Shown here: positions 13,885-22,994 of the stretch, piece by piece
How the letters are laid out: each line of letters begins with the position of its first letter
Position numbering within the stretch: position 1 is the first letter of the stretch
NCBI RefSeq assembly: GCF_013403245.1
Contig: NZ_JACBNQ010000005.1
Location: forward strand, 1 to 64,000
Source: Sedimentibacter hydroxybenzoicus DSM 7310
GTDB lineage: Bacteria; Bacillota; Clostridia; Tissierellales; Sedimentibacteraceae
Direction of reading: 5' to 3'
Length of the DNA stretch: 64,000 bases
Translations under genes and position numbers: made by a program
Notes under the pieces: model-generated
Seen by the model: only the letters and a program-made list of their open reading frames with translations
Databases searched by the model: none
Told to the model about the DNA's origin: nothing

Positions 13885-16800
13885 TTAGAACCCTAATGCC
13901 AATTCTTGCTGTGCCTTTTTAGCTTGTCGTGCTACCTCAGAAGGACTCGACACAGGAACGTATATATTTTGAACTATATTTACATCATTTGATTTTTGCG
14001 AATCATTATTAGTGGTCTTCATATTATTTGTACGGGTATCTGTCTCTAACTCTTTTCTGTATATTTCTTGTGCGATACCAACATCTACGTTTTCTCTTCG
14101 TGATATAGCATCTATTTCGGATTTGTTCATCGAATAGAAATCGTATTTTTGAGATGCAGAGCTTGAACCGCTACTACTGCCTATCCCTGCATTGCCTCCA
14201 CTGCCTGAATAGCTCGTTTCAAATGTTTTCTTTTCAGGTGTCCAACTGCTCCACCAGCTCTTTAACTTATCCCACCATGTTAATATATTACCGGTTGATA
14301 TATCTACTTCGTTTTCAAGATCACTATGCATTTCCTTAATTCTGTTCAATGCTTCGGTGTGAGTGTTTTCGGCTTCTTTGATAATACCATCACGTTGCCT
14401 TTGCGCTTCTTTTATCAAATCATCTGCTTGTTCTGCGCTTATTACTTTAGCTTCGTCACGCATTTTAATAATTGTTGCTAATCTCTCCTCGTACTCTTCA
14501 TTGGCAGCCGTGACAGCTCCATCTTTCTGTCTGATTAATTCGGTTATGTGAGCTGATGCTTGTTCAGCTGTTATTCTGCCGTCATACTCCTTCATGCGCT
14601 CCAAGATTATTTTAGCTTCTATTTCATTATCCGAAAGAGTTTTAATCGCCTGCGTCTTCATTAATTCTTGTAATCTATTTATTTCATTAACTTCGTCAAT
14701 CTGCAGCTCTCTTCTTTCCCTTGACGCTCTGTCAATCATTTCATTTATGCCATCTTGATAAATCTGTGTGTCACTATTTAATTTATTGTAATATTCGTTT
14801 GTTTTGAATATTAAATCTGCTTGTTCTAATTCGGTTATATCCTTAGAGTTTTTAAAGAAATTCTCCAAGCTGGCTATATTTTCAGCTCTTTTTTGTTCTG
14901 TGCCTACGTTAATTTGTGTAGCCATTTCATCGTATTTAGCAACTAATTCGTTTTTCATATCCTCGGTTATGGTTGTCGAATTAATATAAATACTATCCAA
15001 ATGACTTTTTACGCCCTCGTCAAGTTCTAAATAAGAACCTACTGCTTCTTTTGTAGATTCAGATATTTTAGTTGTAGTTGTTTCCACGGCTGTATTTATT
15101 CGCCCGTAATTTTCTTCTGTCGATATTGCTGCATATTCGATTTTATCTGCAAACAAATCAACTTCCGGAATCACTTCGGTATCTAATGCTTTTTTAATGC
15201 CTACTCCCGCCGCAACTACTCCCGCAGCTGCCAATGCAAATGGAGCTACCGCTGCCGCTGCTGTTCCTAATCCAGCTGTTAAAGCGCCCATTCCACCAAT
15301 ACCACCTGCGGTTGCTGCTGCTGTCCCTATTCCTGCCGTAGCCGTTGTAGCAGTACCTAATAACCCCGCTAATGTACCTACTCCTTTGGTTATTCCGCCT
15401 ATTGTGGATATTGCACCGCCACCAACTTTTAGAATCCCACCAATCGCTGCTGCAAACCCTACCATTTTAGCAGTATTTTCTAAGGTTTCTTTGTCAAGAT
15501 TTCCTAACCAATCAGCAAATTCACCGACTTTATCAATTCCTTTTTCCATGTAAGGAATAAGAACTTCACTTAATTTCAATCCTGCTTCAACAAATTGATT
15601 TTTAAGCATTGATAATTCGGATGCAGTTGTTTCATAACGCTGCGCTGCTTCGTTGCTAAGAGCTGTGTTTTCTTCCCATGCCTTAGTGCCGATTTCCAAC
15701 GATGACGTAAATACATCACTTGCACCACTTGCCCTTAACAAGGCATCTCTCATTCTAATTTCAGTGATGCCCATGTCATCAAGAACTTTGATTGCAGATG
15801 CACCTTGCTCTTCTGCGTTTGACAGACCTTTTATAAATTCTGTTATTGCGCCTGCGGCATCATCTTTGAATGCTCTTGAAAATTCTTCCCCTGTCATCCC
15901 CGCGACGCTCGCAAAGTCTACTAATTTCTCAGAATTAGTTTCGACTGCTAACTGCATTTCAATCATCGTTTTGCTAAATGCACTGCCGCCTGCTTCTGCT
16001 TCAATTCCTACAGAACTTAAAGCGCCCGCAAAAGACATTATTTCAGCTTCAGTTAATCCTATTTGACTTCCTGCACCAGCAAGCCTCTTTCCCATATTTA
16101 CTATGTCCGCTTCCGTGGTTGCAAGATTATTTCCTAAATCAACTATAGTCGAACCCAGTTTGTCAAAATCTTCTTGACTCATCTGAGTTATGTTTGCAAA
16201 TTGAGCTAAAGCTGTAGCAGCATCATTGGCGCTTAAATTAGTAGCTTCCCCTAAGTCAATCATTACCCTTGAAAACTCTAAGATGTTTTCAGTCTGAATA
16301 CCTAATTGTCCTGCCGCTTCTGCTACTCCTGCTATAGCCGTAGCACTTGCCGGTATATCTTTAGTCATACCTCTTATACCAGCCTCTAATCGTTTAAATT
16401 CTTCATCCGTAGCATCAACAGTTTTCTTAACTCCTGCGAATGCTGATTCAAAGTCAATACCGGCTTTTAAACTTGCAGCACCTACCGCAACAAGGGGAGC
16501 TGTAGCCTTTAATATACCTTCCCCGGCTTTCTCCATGCCTTTACCGATATTTTGCAATCTATCTCCATGCTCTTTAAGTACTTCGCTTGCCTGTAACCAT
16601 TTGTTATTTGATTTGTCAAGTTCGGCATTGATCTTGTTTAATTCGCCCTGAGCTATAGTCATTTGTGCATTAGCTTTGTTCATATTTGTTTCATAATTCT
16701 GAATTTGCTTGGCGTTCGTTTCTATGGCTTTTTCTTTTTTAGAGTATTCGGCGGTAAGTTTTTCAACTTCTGACTTTGCGTTTTTAGCTTGGTCGGATTC

Positions 16801-17148
16801 TTTTCCGTAAAGTTTAACAGCTTCATCATAAGCTTTATTTGCATTATCTAAACTACTTTTTAACTTGTCCCGGATGGAGATGTTCTCATTCATCTTTGTA
16901 GATGTTTGTTCCATGCTCTGTTTGTATGTATCTACTTTCTTAGCATGTAGTTCTACTTGCTTTGCTAATGCTTCCTGAACCGATTTAAGTTTTTCGCTGT
17001 CCTTGCCGAATACACCTAATTCTGTACTTGCATTTTTAAATTCTGATTGTGCATTCCTTAGTTCTGCGTTTATGCCTTTTATAGAGTTATTAAACCCTGA
17101 GCTATCAAGGACAAATTTAGCGGTTACTAATTGGTCTACTACTGACAC
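13885..17148 (-). CDS. Tape measure protein
   Basis: 1087 residues. Residues 1-200 are coiled coil, followed by the phage TP901-type domain (SLKAGIDFESAFAGVKKTVDAT, TNLSANDAATALAQFANITQMS). A Gly/Ala-rich hydrophobic stretch lies at about 560-660 and long helices beyond. At roughly 0.15 nm per residue the tail would be about 160 nm. GTG start, seven bases after GGAGG. It is immediately downstream of the frameshifted chaperone gene. Confidence 0.95.
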   Translation of the reverse strand: MSVVDQLVTAKFVLDSSGFNNSIKGINAELRNAQSEFKNASTELGVFGKDSEKLKSVQEALAKQVELHAKKVDTYKQSMEQTSTKMNENISIRDKLKSSLDNANKAYDEAVKLYGKESDQAKNAKSEVEKLTAEYSKKEKAIETNAKQIQNYETNMNKANAQMTIAQGELNKINAELDKSNNKWLQASEVLKEHGDRLQNIGKGMEKAGEGILKATAPLVAVGAASLKAGIDFESAFAGVKKTVDATDEEFKRLEAGIRGMTKDIPASATAIAGVAEAAGQLGIQTENILEFSRVMIDLGEATNLSANDAATALAQFANITQMSQEDFDKLGSTIVDLGNNLATTEADIVNMGKRLAGAGSQIGLTEAEIMSFAGALSSVGIEAEAGGSAFSKTMIEMQLAVETNSEKLVDFASVAGMTGEEFSRAFKDDAAGAITEFIKGLSNAEEQGASAIKVLDDMGITEIRMRDALLRASGASDVFTSSLEIGTKAWEENTALSNEAAQRYETTASELSMLKNQFVEAGLKLSEVLIPYMEKGIDKVGEFADWLGNLDKETLENTAKMVGFAAAIGGILKVGGGAISTIGGITKGVGTLAGLLGTATTATAGIGTAAATAGGIGGMGALTAGLGTAAAAVAPFALAAAGVVAAGVGIKKALDTEVIPEVDLFADKIEYAAISTEENYGRINTAVETTTTKISESTKEAVGSYLELDEGVKSHLDSIYINSTTITEDMKNELVAKYDEMATQINVGTEQKRAENIASLENFFKNSKDITELEQADLIFKTNEYYNKLNSDTQIYQDGINEMIDRASRERRELQIDEVNEINRLQELMKTQAIKTLSDNEIEAKIILERMKEYDGRITAEQASAHITELIRQKDGAVTAANEEYEERLATIIKMRDEAKVISAEQADDLIKEAQRQRDGIIKEAENTHTEALNRIKEMHSDLENEVDISTGNILTWWDKLKSWWSSWTPEKKTFETSYSGSGGNAGIGSSSGSSSASQKYDFYSMNKSEIDAISRRENVDVGIAQEIYRKELETDTRTNNMKTTNNDSQKSNDVNIVQNIYVPVSSPSEVARQAKKAQQELALGF

Positions 17149-17159
17149 TTACTCACCTC

Positions 17160-17698
17160 CTACAAGAACGGTATTTCATCAATAAATTTTACTTCGTTGT
17201 CTTCCCCTTTGAATCTCCATCCGTTGAACTTACAATGAATGTCAAATAAGGTGTTTACCATAGCTGGGTTACTTCTCCAGAACTTCTCTTCGGAGAAGTT
17301 TAAAATTACTGTTGCAACATAATAAAACCAGTCAAAATCAACTATATGTTCTTGTTCTGACTGGCTTGCTCGTTTTTTTGCGCTTTACCCTCTGTTTTAG
17401 TAATCATTCCCTCTACTAAGGCAAATGTAATCTTGTCCATTAATTGCATGGTCTGGAAGTCAAAGCTTAACAGTCGCGCTAATTCAGTCTCTTCGAATTC
17501 TCTTTCTTCACATGAACAGGATAAGATTTTTATTATGCTGTCATACACATCTTCACCTTTTAGAAAATTATTAAAAAGAATCAATCCATCTTTACCGTAT
17601 TTTTTTTCAAACTTAATTAACGCCCTAAAATCTAATCTAAATGTATATTCTTTACCGTTTAATCGTATTTTAAATTCTCTTACTTCGATATTTATCAT
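17160..17698 (-). CDS. Tail assembly chaperone gpGT, product of programmed -1 frameshift
   Basis: The 118-aa frame contains the heptamer A AAA AAC at 17372-17378 (zero-frame codons CAA AAA AAC). A -1 slip there opens 70 more codons down to TAG at 17160-17162, giving a 179-aa fusion. The extension EHIVDFDWFYYVATVIL...FWRSNPAMVNTLFDIH is the conserved C-terminal part of Firmicutes gpGT proteins. As in lambda G/GT, the long form binds tail tube subunits and the tape measure during assembly. Join is 17698..17372 then 17372..17160. Confidence 0.9.
17342..17698 (-). CDS. Tail assembly chaperone gpG (unshifted form)
   Basis: 118 residues (MINIEVREFKIRLNGKEYTFRLDFRALIKFEKKYG), a common N-terminus for phage tail chaperones located between the major tail protein and the tape measure. 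It binds the tape measure before tube polymerisation. The last nine codons are used only when no frameshift occurs. Confidence 0.9.
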   Translation of the reverse strand: MINIEVREFKIRLNGKEYTFRLDFRALIKFEKKYGKDGLILFNNFLKGEDVYDSIIKILSCSCEEREFEETELARLLSFDFQTMQLMDKITFALVEGMITKTEGKAQKNEQASQNKNI

Positions 17699-17739
17699 AC
17701 TTCCTCCTATAAAAAGAAAAGGATAGAAATTAATCTATC

Positions 17740-18318
17740 CTATGGTTCTGTCACCTTTTTAGTTGGTATTATCACATTCTCAAAAAACGCAGTTTCGATA
17801 TCAGTTGGACAATCGGGATCATCTGTATCGACCTGATATTTCCAATTACCATCATTTATAGTCGGCTGGAATATACCTGACATTTGCGGTGTTTGGTATT
17901 CTGTTTGTCCCTCTTTTGTTTTATTGTTTTCCTGCGGCAATGATAACTTACCCTTATAAAGCACCTGATACCTTGCCTGCTTGTTTGATTTGTTTGCCTT
18001 GTAAAGCAATGCAAGGTATGGGGGTTCATCTGCTTCATTCGCAAACACTCCACCTTCAGCAGCTACTGTTTGTCCCAACATTATAGCACTATCTTTGTTT
18101 GAAACATCAGCTAAGTTGATTCCTATTTGAACCTCATCAAGTGCTGTATCCTGGTCCCATAATTTATTTTCTGCAAACAATTTAGCAGTTTGGGTAGTAG
18201 GATTCACTGTTATTTCTTTTACTCCTGGTAAATAAACAGGAGCTTCGTATGTCAATCCTGTTTTGTCATCTTTTGTTAATATTGCATAGTATAATTTTTC
18301 TAAACCTACTTTAGGCAT
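17740..18318 (-). CDS. Major tail (tube) protein
   Basis: About 192 residues starting MPKVGLEKLYYAILTKDD, the pattern of the phi13-type major tail protein family, which polymerises into the tail tube. ATG at 18318 has AGAGGG seven bases upstream and is preferred over TTG at 18324. It lies between the tail completion proteins and the chaperone gene. Confidence 0.88.
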   Translation of the reverse strand: MPKVGLEKLYYAILTKDDKTGLTYEAPVYLPGVKEITVNPTTQTAKLFAENKLWDQDTALDEVQIGINLADVSNKDSAIMLGQTVAAEGGVFANEADEPPYLALLYKANKSNKQARYQVLYKGKLSLPQENNKTKEGQTEYQTPQMSGIFQPTINDGNWKYQVDTDDPDCPTDIETAFFENVIIPTKKVTEP

Positions 18319-18320
18319 AT

Positions 18321-18668
18321 TCAATCCCTCTCTTTCGTATAGTTAAATCTTAAAACACAATGATATAATTGAGTGTCATTTTCATAAAAATCATTGGCAC
18401 TTGTCCTATAAAAATCATTGTCTTTCATTTTTACTTTTATTTTATTTGCTAATTCCGTAAAATCACCCTTTGAGAATATGTCAACTTGTACATTATAGTT
18501 AGTTGCTATTTCTTCATTTTCTGCAAACTCCGCTCCCCATTCATCTATAAATGTATAAACTACATACGGAGCTGTTGCGTTAGTCCCTTTAATCAAATAA
18601 ACTTTTTTATCTGCAGTTAAATCAGTAATTTCTTTATCCATTAATACGTTTCTAACAAATTGATACAT
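18321..18668 (-). CDS. Tail completion/terminator protein
   Basis: 115 residues, MYQFVRNVLMDKE...GTNATAPYVVYTFIDEWGAEFAENEEIATNYNVQVDIFSKGDF. This matches small tail-terminator proteins (gpU or DUF3168-like) placed before the major tail gene in HK97-type phages. It caps the tail tube and joins it to the head. Confidence 0.75.
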   Translation of the reverse strand: MYQFVRNVLMDKEITDLTADKKVYLIKGTNATAPYVVYTFIDEWGAEFAENEEIATNYNVQVDIFSKGDFTELANKIKVKMKDNDFYRTSANDFYENDTQLYHCVLRFNYTKERD

Positions 18669-18676
18669 TTAATCAC

Positions 18677-19039
18677 CTACTTTAACCTGGTCAGCAATTC
18701 GGCTTTTAAAACTTTCATAGCCTCACCTTTGCTTTTTCTGATACTTCTTGCAAAGAAGCCTACATTTTTATTTTGCGTGCTTGTTCCGTATTCTTGGAAC
18801 CTTCCGTAATACTCATCTAATATAACCTTACCTATAACTTGACCGTCTTCTTTGCCTACTTTTGTTTTGACAGATGCTTTTAATTTTCTTGTCTTACCTT
18901 CAGGAGTATTCTTTTCGACCTCTTTTTTAACAGGCTCTAAAGCAGCTGATATAGATTTTTTTTCATCCTCTTCGGAAATAGTCATACTTTCAAGAAGTTT
19001 ATTCAATTCATCAAAACCATCAAGCTCTATTCTTGCCAT
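18677..19039 (-). CDS. HK97 gp10-like head-tail/tail protein
   Basis: 120 residues starting MARIELDGFDELNKLLESM, with VKKEVEKNTPEGKTRKLKASVKTK and YYGRFQEYGTS. This is the HK97 gp10 (minor tail/tail completion) family signature. The start lies within the end of the upstream gene (13-base overlap). Confidence 0.88.
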   Translation of the reverse strand: MARIELDGFDELNKLLESMTISEEDEKKSISAALEPVKKEVEKNTPEGKTRKLKASVKTKVGKEDGQVIGKVILDEYYGRFQEYGTSTQNKNVGFFARSIRKSKGEAMKVLKAELLTRLK

Positions 19040-19419
19040 ATGCCATTCTCCAAAGTCTTAATAACGAGCCATTCATTCCGATATTGAAAATTGTCAATGT
19101 AGGTTATGTCATAGATTTTTCCATCGTGGATTATTCGGTATTTTGTAGAGTTCAACTCATCAAGCAACTTTTGATATCTGACCTCAAACTTGACAGTCTT
19201 TTCTTCGTTAAATTGTTTTGCTGCAAAATACTCCTTACCCGATAAATTGTTTTTACTGGCCCATACTTCTGTCCAATCAACCCACTTTTCCTCTTCAAAA
19301 CCGTTATCATTTGTCACAGTGTCATATTTCTGTATGATGATTTTTTTATTCAATACTTTAGAAATATTTTTAATTGCATGTTGTTCGGTTTTAAGAACGG
19401 TTTCATACTTTGTCTTCAT
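19027..19419 (-). CDS. Head closure / head-tail adaptor protein
   Basis: 130 residues. The central part VWASKNNLSGKEYFAAKQFNEEKTVKFEVRY and the C-terminal YRIIHDGKIYDITYIDNFQYRNEWLVI are typical of the phage head-tail joining family (SPP1 gp16/HK97 gp7-like). It seals the connector after DNA packaging. It overlaps both neighbours. Confidence 0.85.
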   Translation of the reverse strand: MKTKYETVLKTEQHAIKNISKVLNKKIIIQKYDTVTNDNGFEEEKWVDWTEVWASKNNLSGKEYFAAKQFNEEKTVKFEVRYQKLLDELNSTKYRIIHDGKIYDITYIDNFQYRNEWLVIKTLENGIWQE

Positions 19420-19675
19420 TATCTTTCACCGCTTCCTTTAACTGCAATCTTAATATTTCTTTTTGAAAGTTATCCTCAAAATATTCTAAAGCATTATTAT
19501 AGGCATATCGGCAATAATCAAGGAGTAGAGTTTTTGCTTGATTATTTTCATCAAAATTCAACTCCACTCCTGTTAAATCATTAAAATAGTTTTTACCTCT
19601 ATCTATAATTTTTTGAATGCCAGCATCTTCATCTTCCCATGTAATTTTAAGGTAATCCTTTATTTCCTGTAACAC
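19403..19675 (-). CDS. Head-tail connector protein (gp6/gp15-like)
   Basis: 90 residues, mostly helical: MLQEIKDYLKITWEDEDAGIQKIIDRGKNYFNDLTG...YCRYAYNNALEYFEDNF. This is the phage_connect_1/QLRG family pattern. The protein forms the adaptor ring below the portal. Confidence 0.85.
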   Translation of the reverse strand: MLQEIKDYLKITWEDEDAGIQKIIDRGKNYFNDLTGVELNFDENNQAKTLLLDYCRYAYNNALEYFEDNFQKEILRLQLKEAVKDNEDKV

Positions 19676-19683
19676 TTAATCAC

Positions 19684-19848
19684 CTACTTCTTAGTAGATT
19701 TCTTTTCTACTACTTCCTCCACTAATACACCAAAAGCGGTTGAGTTTATTTCCTCAAACCGCTTTTTAGTCACATCTATTTCTGTGCCTTTTTTGTGGAG
19801 GGATTGTGTTTCCTTATCTCTAAAAGTTCTTATAACTTTAACCCTCAT
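19684..19848 (-). CDS. Small phage protein between capsid and connector (54 aa)
   Basis: GGAGGTAATTT precedes an ATG opening 54 codons: MRVKVIRTFRDKETQSLHKKGTE...RFEEINSTAFG...KKSTKK. Short basic proteins of this type lie directly after the capsid gene in many Firmicutes siphophages. The exact role is not established. Confidence 0.75.
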   Translation of the reverse strand: MRVKVIRTFRDKETQSLHKKGTEIDVTKKRFEEINSTAFGVLVEEVVEKKSTKK

Positions 19849-19858
19849 AAATTACCTC

Positions 19859-21067
19859 CTAAGCAACTGGGAAATCGTCTATGTTTGTCACTACTACCTT
19901 AAGGTCTCCAGGAGCTTCCATGTTTGTAATATCAAACACTAAGAACGAATCATTGTCTGTAGGTTTCCCGTTCGCATATTGCTTAGCAATGTAAGTTCTT
20001 TCATCCTCTAAGAATTTATAATGGTCTGAGTGTTCTATTTTTTGAGTAGAACCTACACCCATAAAATAATCTTTTGCCATACCAGCAACTAACTTATTCT
20101 GCGGTACTGCTACTGATTGAACTATCTTAGCAGGGATAGGTAATACGCCATAAACATAAGTTCCCATTGAAGTAGGTATGGTTGTATTTGGGAATATCTT
20201 CGCCCAATAATCCAACGGATTAACCATCATCAATACATTTGGTACTGCTCTTGTACCACCTTTTGTTAAAGGAGCCATTATTTTAGTACCTAAAGATACT
20301 GGTTTTAAATCATTCAATGCAGTTGCTTCTTTGTCAGGATATACTCCTTCGACAACTGCGCCTGCTAAATCCTTTAACATACCTATAGGTTGTTCTTTTC
20401 CTGTTCCTGCTACGATTGCAAGTTCTAAAGCTATTGCAAGAGATTCAAATAGGATTTCTCTTACAAATCTATCTAACCAAACAGGACCTAAATCAAGCAT
20501 AGCTTTTGCTACAGGCACATAAGCGCTAAGTTTAAATAATTCTGTTCTTTCTTTTTTGAAGGATGCTTCTAATTTCTTAGTAATCTCTGCTGTTAGAGTT
20601 CCCCACCATGCAGCTTCGCATTCGCTGTTTCTTGTTATCCACTCAGTCACTCCAGTAGTATTAACAAAATCAATCTCACTTAAAAGAGGATGATTTTGTC
20701 TTAAATCTTCGAATACTCTGTCAAATACCGTTGCAGGTACAAGCGTTTCAACACCTGCAAATCCACCAGCGCCTATAACTTCATTGTAGTACTTCTTTTC
20801 CTCTGATGTTAAGGGATTTAAACCTCTTTTAACCATAACAGCATCATCATTAATGTCTTCACTGATGGCTGCTTTTGCCTCTCTTAGAATTCTGTCTTGA
20901 ATTCCTTGAGCCATTTTTACCTGTGCTTTTACAAATGCCTCGCTATCTCCGTTTTCGATAGCTTCTTTCATTTCATTTTGAATTTCTATATCTGTTTGTG
21001 CTTCTGCATCCGGATTAACCATTTTTCCGAATAATTGTAATTTTAAATCTGCAATTTTTTTACTCAT
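19859..21067 (-). CDS. Major capsid protein, HK97 fold
   Basis: About 402 residues. The N-terminal about 95 residues are helical and charged, the expected scaffold-like delta domain removed by the prohead protease. The rest matches the HK97 phage_capsid family (AGGFAGVETLVPATVFDRVFEDLRQNHPLLSEIDFVNTTG and AIVAGTGKEQPIGML). ATG at 21067 has GGAGG five bases upstream and is preferred over 21079. It overlaps the protease gene by a few bases. Confidence 0.94.
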   Translation of the reverse strand: MSKKIADLKLQLFGKMVNPDAEAQTDIEIQNEMKEAIENGDSEAFVKAQVKMAQGIQDRILREAKAAISEDINDDAVMVKRGLNPLTSEEKKYYNEVIGAGGFAGVETLVPATVFDRVFEDLRQNHPLLSEIDFVNTTGVTEWITRNSECEAAWWGTLTAEITKKLEASFKKERTELFKLSAYVPVAKAMLDLGPVWLDRFVREILFESLAIALELAIVAGTGKEQPIGMLKDLAGAVVEGVYPDKEATALNDLKPVSLGTKIMAPLTKGGTRAVPNVLMMVNPLDYWAKIFPNTTIPTSMGTYVYGVLPIPAKIVQSVAVPQNKLVAGMAKDYFMGVGSTQKIEHSDHYKFLEDERTYIAKQYANGKPTDNDSFLVFDITNMEAPGDLKVVVTNIDDFPVA

Positions 21068-21791
21068 TGTTTCCTCCATTTTTATTAAATTTTTTGAATA
21101 GTGTTTCTTTTGTGTTTTTTTCTTCGGCGGTTATCTTGTATTTTTCAAACAAAGATACCTTAATGTCCGCGTTATTTTCTGCATCTAACTTATCTTCCAT
21201 TTCTTCAAGAATGTTATCGCATAAACCAAACACTTTACATTCCTCAGCCGTCAGATAAGTTTCTTCTTTAATTAGATTTTTCAATTCTTCAACAGTTCCC
21301 ACAAATCTACTTTTATAGCTATTAAGAACAGTTTCATCGAATTTATCTAATGTGTGTGCTGCTTTTCTAAAGTCTTCAGCATTACCATAAACACCAGCAG
21401 CAGCTCGATGTATCATCATTGTCGTGTTAGATGGCATATTAATTTCATCACCAGCCATTGCAATAATAGATGCTCCACTTGCAGCTATTCCATCGATGTA
21501 AACATTAATCCTATTCTTACATTGCTTTAAAAAATTATTGATCGCTATTGATGCATAAATGCTACCGCCTGTTGAATTAATGTGTAAGTTTATTTCTCTT
21601 TCCCCAGCTTCTTTAACTAAATTTCTTACATCCTCAGGATATATAAAATCTCCTGGAACTGGTTCGCCTGTCCACCAATCAATAGGTTGTTGGTCTACTA
21701 TTCTTCCATACATGTAAATATCAACTGATTTTTCAGTTTCATTTACTAATTCACATCTGACATCTAAGATTTGTTTTATATCAGGTTTCAA
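21060..21791 (-). CDS. Prohead (head maturation) protease, ClpP-like
   Basis: S14/ClpP fold. Nucleophile Ser in GIAASGASIIAMAG, His in TMMIHRAAAGVYG, and Asp likely in the LTAEECKVFGLCD region. It cleaves the capsid delta domain during maturation. I choose TTG at 21791 because AAAGGGAGG lies seven bases upstream. The ATG at 21833 would add 14 residues but has no spaced RBS. Confidence 0.9.
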   Translation of the reverse strand: MKPDIKQILDVRCELVNETEKSVDIYMYGRIVDQQPIDWWTGEPVPGDFIYPEDVRNLVKEAGEREINLHINSTGGSIYASIAINNFLKQCKNRINVYIDGIAASGASIIAMAGDEINMPSNTTMMIHRAAAGVYGNAEDFRKAAHTLDKFDETVLNSYKSRFVGTVEELKNLIKEETYLTAEECKVFGLCDNILEEMEDKLDAENNADIKVSLFEKYKITAEEKNTKETLFKKFNKNGGNNE

Positions 21792-21825
21792 CTGCCCACC
21801 TCCCTTTACGTTTTCATTTTTCAAG

Positions 21826-22980
21826 TTATCCATCCCCTTTCGCCATTTTTTCTATTGGACTATAATTTTTAGTCATCCATCTTGCTTTACTCCACTCTGT
21901 ATTAAGCGGCTCCATGCCTAAAGCTCTTAAACTATCATCTACACAGTAAGCGCCTATTCTTGTTAATATATCAAGAGCATTAGCAATGTCTTTTAATTCC
22001 ACAACCTTAATTCTTGTAGTATCTAATTTGCAGTATGTTCTTTCAAGGTATAGTTTTTTGCCGTATAGTTTCCTGTTAATTTCATCACTTAAAATTTTAG
22101 CAAGCGGATTAATGCAGAATGTTAAAAAATCATTTACCGCTTTGCCCGTATCAGCTACATTACCCTTTAACAGTGCCGGAGGTATCTGTAACCCTATCGC
22201 AGTAAAGTCGAAAATATCATCAACAAAAGCCCTGATGTGCCTACCTTCTATTGAGCTACTTTGCGTTTTGTTGTCTTGTCCTATTTCCTCGTAGCCTAAT
22301 CCATTGGTCAATGGTAGTACTGCGTCGCCTTCGGCTTCAAAGAATGTCTTAAATCTTTCCTCTAACAGCTTCTTTAAATCCTCTTGGGCTTTTTCTGTTT
22401 GCGGATAATTCGTAGGAATTGTTAGTTTTGCTTTTTTTCCTTTACCCTTTAAATAGCCTTTACTACTTGCCTTTATTAATTTTGAATAGCTTTCGCATAA
22501 GTTATCTATCACAGTCTTAATTCTTTGATTATGTAATTCAAAGTGAAAGACTTGCGATTCTGTATAAACATTTTTTAGATTGTAACCCTCGACTACAATG
22601 TTTTTATAGATGTTTTCTTTAAACGCAAACTTTACTGGGTTGAAACTATCAGCAACATAAAACATCTTGTCTTGTTGAATTACAAGGCATTCATTATCAT
22701 AAATTAGCTTATGTATTACATCTCTCCAAAATTTACTCGCTGATTTGTTTTGATTAGGTTCGATGTTTAAAAGATAATAATTGTCATTTTTTACTTCTTT
22801 GCCTTTTTCGTATGTTAAAAACTCACTTCTTGTAATAGTATTTGCTATTAAATTTACGCTTGCCTGTAAAGCTAATTCTTTATAAAACACTTCGCCGACT
22901 ACATTGCCTACATAGGCATCAAGAGGCAATGTACCATCATGCAAATTAAATAAACCTCTAAACCAGTCTGTTATATACAT
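21826..22980 (-). CDS. Portal protein, HK97 family
   Basis: About 384 residues with portal signatures YKELALQASVNLIANTITRSEFLTY, FWRDVIHKLIYDNECLV and GLQIPPALLKGNVADTGKAVNDFLTFCINPLAKILSDEINRKL. It forms the dodecameric DNA entry ring. ATG at 22980 follows AGGAGG by six bases. Confidence 0.94.
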   Translation of the reverse strand: MYITDWFRGLFNLHDGTLPLDAYVGNVVGEVFYKELALQASVNLIANTITRSEFLTYEKGKEVKNDNYYLLNIEPNQNKSASKFWRDVIHKLIYDNECLVIQQDKMFYVADSFNPVKFAFKENIYKNIVVEGYNLKNVYTESQVFHFELHNQRIKTVIDNLCESYSKLIKASSKGYLKGKGKKAKLTIPTNYPQTEKAQEDLKKLLEERFKTFFEAEGDAVLPLTNGLGYEEIGQDNKTQSSSIEGRHIRAFVDDIFDFTAIGLQIPPALLKGNVADTGKAVNDFLTFCINPLAKILSDEINRKLYGKKLYLERTYCKLDTTRIKVVELKDIANALDILTRIGAYCVDDSLRALGMEPLNTEWSKARWMTKNYSPIEKMAKGDG

Positions 22981-22994
22981 TCTCAACCTCCTTT

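Noticed and set aside
15197-15553. Ala/Pro-rich plus-strand frame
   Set aside because: It is the antisense of the Gly/Ala-rich hydrophobic region of the tape measure gene.
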